Translations under genes and position numbers: made by a program
Shown: in pieces, positions 59,801 to 64,000 of the stretch
Numbering within the stretch: the first letter of the stretch is position 1
Layout of the letters: each line of letters opens with the position of its first letter
Assembly (NCBI GenBank): GCA_016271365.2
Contig: CM057452.1
Coordinates: forward strand, 826,738,001-826,802,000
DNA length: 64,000 bases
Direction of reading: 5' to 3'
From: Neoceratodus forsteri
Taxonomy: Eukaryota > Chordata > Ceratodontiformes > Ceratodontidae
Notes under the pieces: generated by a model
The model's database searches: none
The model's input: the letters and a program-made list of their open reading frames with translations, nothing else
Told to the model about the DNA's origin: nothing

Positions 59801-60459
59801 GTTCGATACCAGACTGGAGGAGACCTGGAAGAAGGTTTTACTAATCAGAATATAGTCTATCCTAGACCAGGATCCATGGGGTTCAGAGAAGAGCGAGAAG
59901 ATCGAAGGAGAGGTTGGAGCAGCCAGGAATCACATAACCCTAATATATGTAGGAAATCCTGTAAAGCCCTTTGTATCGAAATGAGTGGTCAGTTTGACTG
60001 AGGGTCTTTGTCAAAAGATGGGAAGGCAAGACATTCCAATCGCCACCTAAGATGAGTTGGGAGGAAGCAGGGCACTGATTTTATCTGCAAGGGTCATAAA
60101 AATTCAGAGCTACCCCTATAGGACCATAGACTGAGCCTAAAACCACAGTGCCCCCATTGAGGGAGCCTTTAGCCAGTATAAATCTCCTCTGGGTCTGCTA
60201 TTGTTGTGTCTATCAGAAACAAAATATATTTTTTAATAAGTATAGCTACACCTCTGCTAGAGCTGGATCCATTTGCAATGTAAACTTGAGAAAACCAGAT
60301 CGAGACAACCACTTAACCTCAGAATTAGTTAAGTGGGTTTCCTGTAGAAATAGGATATCTATCTGAGATAGGTTACAATGATTAAATATCTGAGTCCTCT
60401 TGACTTTCTCCCTGAGCCCCGTACATTCCATGATGCAATTTAACAGTATTTACAGCCAT
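56889..60459 (-). pseudogene. L1 ORF2 (endonuclease and reverse transcriptase)
   Basis: The start MAVNTVKL at 60459 is followed by SWNVRG and then a frameshift; FLQETHLTNSEVKWL lies about 60340 and the SDHAIVW endonuclease motif near 59780. RT blocks follow: MKILSKILAERIKKI and LSPEQVGFV (58866-58800), LISLDAEKAFDR (about 58680), GTRQGFPLSPFLFNIYLEPL (about 58510) and the active site SAYADDILL (about 58390). The thumb and C-terminal parts are 58260-57320, and a degraded zinc-knuckle zone with a GTLYIF block is at 57110-56889. The YADD motif is intact. At least four frameshifts are present, one of them just upstream of the GYDDQDGLPGFLLKWI block near 58640. Confidence 0.88.
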
Positions 60460-61470
60460 TTCAAATACAGGATGAGAGGAAGGCAGGTACCAGAGCAACA
60501 AATATGAACCACAAGAAAGGCACACTCGAAGCCCAAAATCCCAACCCACTATAACCTGTCAGAAGGAATTTACCAAAAGTAATAATGACTTAGGTTAATC
60601 AAAACTGGAATGAAGCCATACAAATAATAAGGCAGGCAGGGCTAGATTGTCCCACCCCACCCCAAATACCCCCTAAATAAGGCAAACCAACTATATACAT
60701 CCTGGTGCCAGGCCTGAAAATTAACAAGACAAGTGCAATAACACCAGAGGCCTGGAAACCAGATCTCAATTAGAACCCAGAAAGCCCTAATCTATAGGAT
60801 CCTCCAAAATGAAAAGTGACCAAAACACCAGAAACCATGAGGAAAAACCATTCCCAACCCAAGCGGAGGAGGTAATGAGGACCCTATAAAGGGACTGGGT
60901 TAGCAGGCCCCCCTTGCTCAAGCTACCAATGCAACTACCAACAGATACTTAAGAGCTCAGGAGTATACCCCCCCCACCAACAGACTACCTGTCTTATAAA
61001 CGGGACATGAGGAACTGCGATCCTTCAAAGGTAAACCCCATTGCTGTCTAAAGAAAAAAAGAAAACCAAGGAAGAGGGTTTACTCACCCCCTGGAACAGG
61101 TGAAAAGGAAGGGGCAGGAGACTGGCAGGATAGGTCGAGAGGTAGGGATGCTGTCCCAGCAAAACTGGTTGTTTCCAGAGGGAGTTATTTGGTGGTGGGA
61201 CCAAGCAGGTCCCTCGTAAAAGGACAGTAACCCGAAAACAGCGGCCACCCAAAATTAGCTCCGGGGGAGCAGCCGAAGATAGCACCATCGCGGCCTAGTC
61301 CAACCTCTGCCCGGCCATCCAGGATCCTCGCTCAGCACAACAATCCCAGAAACGGCCAGACAGGTAAGATACATCAAAGACAAATAAGGGGAAGGACTAG
61401 CGAGGGTACCAGATTCCAGAAAGAGCAGGTCAAGTCCTCATCCTAACCAAATACAGCTGGTAACATTAAA
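60460..61470 (-). other. Inter-ORF region of the L1 on -
   Basis: About 1 kb without a coherent domain, similar in length to the spacer of the L1 on +. This suggests that a long spacer is a property of this L1 group. Confidence 0.5.
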
Positions 61471-62335
61471 TCAACCATTCAGTTTGAAGAGATTAGGAAG
61501 TTTATTAGCAAGGTCCTTGTAGGCCATATCCGGGGAATCAAAGCTTTGAGTGCTGTCGCCGATGGTAACCTTGAGGGTAGCAGGATACACCATTCGAAAG
61601 GGAATAGCCGCCGCTATTAATTTCTGGACCACGGGATGGAATGCGGCTCTCTTCATCCTGGTTTCCTTAGGGAGATCCTGAGCAAGGCGTAGTTTGGCCG
61701 ACCCCCACAAAATCAATTGCAGCTCACAAGATTTATTGAAAACATGCTGCCTTTCAATATAGCTGAGGAATTTCATGATTATAGGCCGTGGGGAGCCCGG
61801 TGGAGGTCTAGGGTCTTAGCGATCTGTGCGCTTCCTCCAGGTGATAGTGGGGGTTAAGGGGTGAAGGGCCCACTGTTTTAGAGAGGAATTTTGTAGAAAG
61901 GCAATAAGATCTGACCCTTCCTCAAACTCTGGCAACTCCAGGATGAGTAGGTTATTCCTTGATTACGACCTTCCAGGTCTTCCGTTTTAACTGCAGCTTC
62001 TTGACTTGTTGAGCCAGCACAGACATCTCAGACTCCGCGTTTGCTTTCCACTGCTCAAGGGAGAAGATCTTGGCCTCCGAGTCAGACACCCTCGTAGTAA
62101 GGGAGGAGAGGTTGCCCCGAATAGATTTCAGGTCGGAGGTAATATTTTGGAGAACATCCTTTAGTGGAGCCAATTCCTGCATAAATTTCTCTTCAGTAAG
62201 AGGGCTAGGCGGCTGAGTCTTGTCACTCATTTTCTCAGAGGCAGTACCCGCTTGGTTCCTTGACTTTTTGGGCAGCTTTTCTGGAGTAGCAGGCGGCATG
62301 TGTCTGATCGCTGCCTGTTTTTTCTCCACCTCCAT
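61471..62335 (-). pseudogene. L1 ORF1 (RNA-binding protein)
   Basis: The start at 62335 (MEVEKKQAAIRHM) follows a 190-base 5' leader. A Lys/Pro-rich N-terminus is followed by a coiled coil (LKDVLQNITSDLKSIRGNLS, then DSEAKIFSLEQW). A frameshift near 61975 precedes the RNA-recognition part. The last open segment (61776-61471) has KFLSYIERQHVF, RLAQDLPKETRMKRAAFHP and YPATLKVTIGDSTQSF, which fits the ORF1 C-terminal domain. Inferred trimeric RNA chaperone of the family. The other long open segment starts at 62506, upstream of the likely start. Confidence 0.82.
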
Positions 62336-62544
62336 CCCCCTGTAAAACGAAGGGGTTTGATGAAAAAAACACCTTAAGGCCAACAGGCGGAGTGTAGGCG
62401 ATCCGATACAGATTGTATTGTTAACTTGGCAGCTCGGAGGATTGCAGATTATAGCGAGTAAATTGACAGGAGGAGAGAGCTCCAAGCCCCTGCTGCCGTT
62501 CAGCAAGCTGACATCACGTGATCTCCTTCAAGGTACTTGATGTT

Positions 62545-63628
62545 ACAATTGCCCCTTTATACATTTCAGACCATGCCCCTTTAACATTAGCCTTGGGTCC
62601 TTTTGCTCCCCACACTAGGTCAGTCAGTTGGAGGTTAGACCCCATATTGTTGCAGGAGACAGACTTCAAAGAGTGGCTTAAAGGGGAGGTTAAAACCTTT
62701 TTTTCTGACAATCCGCGTTGGTCTGCAACTGCAGCAGCCATCTGGGAGGCTTTTAAAGCCATGATTAGAGGTTACATTATTAGTTATGCTGCCTACTGTA
62801 GGAAACAGAGAAAATGAGGCTAAGGAACTAGAGAGGGTATTAGGAGAGAAAGAAGGCCTATACAAGAAGTACTCTACTAAACTCCAGAACCCTGATCTGC
62901 TGCACGACCTCCTGGCCTTACGAATGAAATTAAACATGCTTGCGTCTAGAAAAGCAGAATTACAAATTCTAAGATTAAAACATAAATACTGGGTGGGGGG
63001 AGAAAAAGCTGGGAAACTCCTAGCCTTTCAGCTTAAAAAAACAACAAGCTGAGAGGCATATAGCCCAACTAAGGGACAATAAGGGGGTAAAACATAGTAA
63101 ACCAGAGGTCATTAACCAAATCATGCTATCTTTCTACAAAACCTTGTACAGCTCCCACACTACCTGGGGCTAGTCTAAATTTGAGGAGTTCATGGCAGGT
63201 ACACAATGTCCTAGACTCACAGATGCCCAGAGAGACCATCAAGAGAGGCCCATGGAGATTCAAAAAATAAAAGAGGCAATTAATAAAATGGCCCCAAAAA
63301 AAGCCCCAGGGGGAAATGGGTTCTCTATTGATTTTTATAAGGTAATACCAGAGATACTATCTCATCCACTAAGGGATATGTTACAAGAAGCTTTGGATCA
63401 GGAGATTCTCCCTGCCACCCTCAGGGAGGCGATCATCACAGTCCTTCCTAAAGAAGATAAGGACCACACCCTACCTACAAGCTATAGGCCCATTTCATTG
63501 ATTAACGCGGACACCAAAATACTAGCTAAGGAACTAGCAGCTAGATTGGAGAAAATCCTCCCCTGTTTGATCCACACCTCCCAGGTGGGCTTTGATAAGG
63601 GCCGTGCCAGTTCAGATCACATTAGGGA
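62545..63628 (+). pseudogene. L1 ORF2, 3' part (host copy)
   Basis: Resumes with the SDHAPLTLALGPF endonuclease motif (about 62565) in the same frame as the 5' part after removing the insertion. It then has the linker with LQNPDLLHDLLALRMKLNML and HKYWVGGEKAGKLLAFQLK (62880-63050). The RT start at 63192-63628 has KMAPKKAPGGNGFSIDFYK, LPKEDKDHTLPTSYRPISL and LIHTSQVGFDKGRASSDHIR. The active-site YADD part is missing because the sequence switches to L2-group DNA. Confidence 0.87.
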
Positions 63629-64000
63629 CTCTGCCCTAACCCACCTCACTACGGCCTTCAACTATGCCTATGACCTGTTTGCCCCCATCACCACATCTAG
63701 ACAAAAAAAAAAGGACTGCTGCATGGATATCCCCTGCACTGATCCAGTAACTAAAAAAGAGAGACAATCTTTGGCACATAGCAAATGACTCTGGTAGGGT
63801 GGCAGACAGGCAAGCCTATAGGGCAGCCCACAACCAATGCACCTGGGCCATCAAGCAAGCGAAAGCTAAATACTATCAGGCTGCTGTGACATCCTCCTGG
63901 GGCTCATCCAGAGCCTTCTGGGACAACATTAAAGAACTGAATGGTAAAACCCGCTCCTCCCCTCCGTCTCAGATTGTCATAAATGGGGCAGTCTCGATGG
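63629..64000 (+). mobile_element. L2-group LINE fragment, continues beyond the window
   Basis: Translated similarity to the LINE at 4693-8305 begins at about 63629: FNYAYDLFAP here against FNTACDLYVP there, then QAKAKYYQAAVTSSWGS against QAKAQYYQSALVSSWGQ, and NIKELNG against VKELNG. The segment is joined directly to the L1 reverse transcriptase. It corresponds to the region between endonuclease and RT. The right end is outside the window. Confidence 0.83.

Larger units (their letters stand above)
56387..62529 (-). mobile_element. Nearly full-length L1-group LINE
   Basis: Flanked by the 15-bp direct repeat aaggtacttgatgtt. The 3' end carries a polyA run (seen as T13 at 56385-56397) and an AATAAA signal on - (56406-56411). 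The 5' end at 62529 reads gaaggagatcacgtgatg on -, followed by a short 5' untranslated region, ORF1 (62335-61471) and ORF2 (60459-56889). At 6.14 kb it appears complete from end to end, but the frames carry several frameshifts, so it is probably inactive. It is the youngest large insertion in this region. Confidence 0.92.
53285..63628 (+). mobile_element. L1-group LINE (host copy), interrupted and truncated
   Basis: A 5' region with gccaacatggtggctcgct (about 53310) precedes ORF1 (53555-54448), a long spacer, and ORF2, which starts at 55711 and is opened at 56386 by the L1 on -. ORF2 resumes at 62545 with the endonuclease end and continues into the reverse transcriptase to about 63628, where it is abruptly joined to L2-group sequence. 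The 15-bp target duplication aaggtacttgatgtt (56372-56386, 62530-62544) proves the nested insertion. Confidence 0.88.

Overview
This window looks like intergenic or intronic DNA from a large, transposon-rich vertebrate genome. No complete host gene is visible. The evidence is the mixture of families, each recognised from translated motifs: Penelope-like elements (PLEs), CR1, L2-group and L1-group LINEs, a Harbinger DNA transposon, a Crypton tyrosine-recombinase element, CORE/MIR-type and other short insertions, inverted-repeat MITEs and AT microsatellites. Such a mixture fits an amphibian (caecilian or salamander type) or a lungfish-like genome better than a mammal or bird. The species cannot be named from sequence alone.

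Layout. (1) 100-10310: one PLE on + with terminal pseudo-LTRs, opened by a CR1 on - (372-2748), a 0.5-kb SINE-like insert (3873-4369, with target duplication) and a nearly full-length L2-group LINE (about 4693-8305). (2) 10310-14235: a cluster of foldback elements, palindromes, AT runs, a diverged hexamer repeat and several copies of a 16-18 nt motif equal to the 5' end of 18S rRNA. (3) 14235-45336: a 30-kb nest. At its base is a tandem PLE dimer on - (PLE-A: three pseudo-LTRs, two bodies), bracketed by a 257-bp direct repeat. A 10.4-kb Harbinger element (15975-26401) sits in one pseudo-LTR edge. A second PLE (PLE-B, 30635-39176) sits at the start of the middle pseudo-LTR with a 13-bp target duplication. 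PLE-B is itself opened by a Crypton (about 34758-38710) and by a 533-bp insertion. (4) 45337-49450: mostly unassigned DNA with a possible host exon, a CCTT microsatellite and a CR1 relic. (5) 49450-53285: L2 and L1-ORF1 fragments fused on -. (6) 53285-64000: an L1 on + interrupted by a 6.1-kb nearly complete L1 on - with a 15-bp target duplication, then truncated and joined to an L2-group fragment that runs off the window.

The genes do not form a pathway. They are self-mobilising systems at different stages of decay, and almost every reading frame carries stops or frameshifts. The nesting gives a relative order: the PLE-A dimer came first, then Harbinger and PLE-B, then Crypton inside PLE-B; the L1 on + preceded the L1 on -. 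The best-preserved coding region is the Crypton recombinase catalytic domain, whose full catalytic residue set is intact. Percent identities mentioned are estimates by eye, not computed.
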